From NCBI GenBank assembly GCA_028564675.1, contig JAOVVO010000138.1, forward strand, positions 79,632 to 143,631: DNA of 64,000 nt, in the 5' to 3' direction. Shown here piece after piece: positions 63,391 through 64,000 of the stretch (position 1 is the stretch's first letter; every line of letters begins with the position of its first letter). The position numbers and the translations under genes were made by a program. The notes beneath the pieces are model-generated. The model saw only the letters and a list, made by a program, of their open reading frames with translations, made no database searches and was not told the DNA's origin. The DNA is from Onchocerca lupi (Eukaryota > Nematoda > Chromadorea > Rhabditida > Onchocercidae).

Positions 63391-63861
63391 AATTATAATC
63401 GCCCTGCATTCCGGTACAACACAGTTGATGATTATAGTTTGAGCCCGCATGTTCTCATCGGTATTATGACCAAAGTATGTCCTTTTTGCGAGGCTATAAA
63501 ATTTAATGGAGAAACGAAAGGAATTTGTTGCGCCGCCGAAAAATTAAACTGCCTCAACTTGAAGAACCACCAGAGCCATTAAAAACTTTGCTTGCCGGAT
63601 ATATCGTCGAATCAAAACGTTTCCTATCTAAAATCAGGAAATAAAACTCGTGCTTCCAAATGAACGTCGTTCGGCGCAGAAATCACAACAACACAATTTC
63701 TGGAAACTTTCAAGGTGAAAGGACAAATTTATCATAGAGCCAGCTCTCTTCTTCCGTTGCCAGATGGTCAGCATAAATTCCTACAAATGTATTTCACCGA
63801 TGATAGCAATGATGAATTAAATGCACACTGCAGAATCCATACCGAGTGTCGCGAAACTTGA
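63391..63861 (+). mobile_element. Helitron transposase N-terminal remnant (Helitron-like N region)
   Basis: Helitrons are rolling-circle transposons whose protein has a Rep/helicase core preceded by a conserved N-terminal region. Three frames of the plus strand, read in order, give the family's blocks. First, YNRPAFRYNTVDDYSL then CPFCEAIKFNGETKGICCAA. Second, LPQLEEPPEPLKTLLAGYIV and ESKRFLSKIRK, ending at TAA. Third, TSFGAEITTTQFLETFKVKG, QIYHRASSLLPLPDGQHKFL and QMYFTDDSNDELNA, ending at TGA near 63860. The breaks are a one-base loss near 63548, a TAA where the family has a Tyr codon (63641), and a one-base gain near 63662. No Rep or helicase motifs follow to the window end, and the terminal TC/CTRR hairpin ends were not located. 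It is a decayed fragment, but blocks are still well preserved, suggesting moderate age. Confidence 0.8.
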
Positions 63862-64000
63862 ATGATAGTAATATAGAGTGTTCCACGACACTATGAATTT
63901 TTAGCAGTTTATTTCGCATGTTAAAATAAAATACAGATATAGTGAGAAATTCTCCAGTAATCCATACAATAGAAAAAAGGAAAAAAAGGGGGGAGTACGT

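Noticed and set aside
1..64000. Wolbachia-derived (nuclear transfer) or viral segments
   Set aside because: No bacterial-type genes or viral protein motifs were recognised on either strand.

Overview
The window is AT-rich eukaryotic DNA with short, intron-split genes, GT-AG introns and tight TTTTCAG-type acceptors. The gene content points to a parasitic, probably filarial, nematode: a secreted cuticular-type glutathione peroxidase with Cys instead of selenocysteine, a Warthog (nematode hedgehog-related) protein with a Hint domain, an innexin, a nematode chemosensory-type G-alpha and a nicotinic receptor subunit. Nothing looks bacterial or viral: there are no operons with ribosome binding sites, no CRISPR and no rRNA. 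All gene models were built by hand from splice sites and reading phase.

Layout. 1-2751 (-): G-alpha subunit, 3' end cut off by the window edge. 4130-5579 (-): glutathione peroxidase with two apparent frame breaks. 8883-12479 (-): intact 8-exon innexin. 12.5-25.5 kb: gene-poor, with microsatellites and a decayed, internally deleted mariner element at 18.2-18.9 kb. 25524-29855 (+): 3' part of an unrecognised single-pass membrane protein. 30217-30561 (-): small two-helix membrane protein. 31304-37022 (-): intact 9-exon ETS factor (PNT plus ETS domain, SPDEF/ETS-4 type) with a His/Gln tract. 38090-38678 (-): two further exons, either a separate gene or alternative 5' exons of the ETS gene. 41.7-43.06 kb: GC-richer island, non-coding as far as can be seen. 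43923-46752 (+): intact 8-exon GDP-mannose pyrophosphorylase beta (GMPPB). 47141-47775 (-): exons of an unrecognised gene convergent with GMPPB. 50755-52119 (+): intact 4-exon SUMO E2 enzyme UBC9. 54603-59287 (+): intact 13-exon Warthog protein with Hint domain. 59552-61232 (-): 3' part of a nicotinic acetylcholine receptor subunit with two apparent frame breaks. 63.39-63.86 kb (+): Helitron transposase N-terminal remnant.

The genes do not form one pathway. They are ordinary nematode genes for signalling (G-alpha, nAChR, innexin), cuticle and secretion (GPX, Warthog), transcription (ETS), sugar-nucleotide supply for glycosylation (GMPPB) and SUMO conjugation (UBC9). The most noteworthy points are the Helitron remnant, single-base lesions confined to a few loci while about 6 kb of other coding sequence is clean, and several genes I could not identify. 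I did not find a convincing new biological system.
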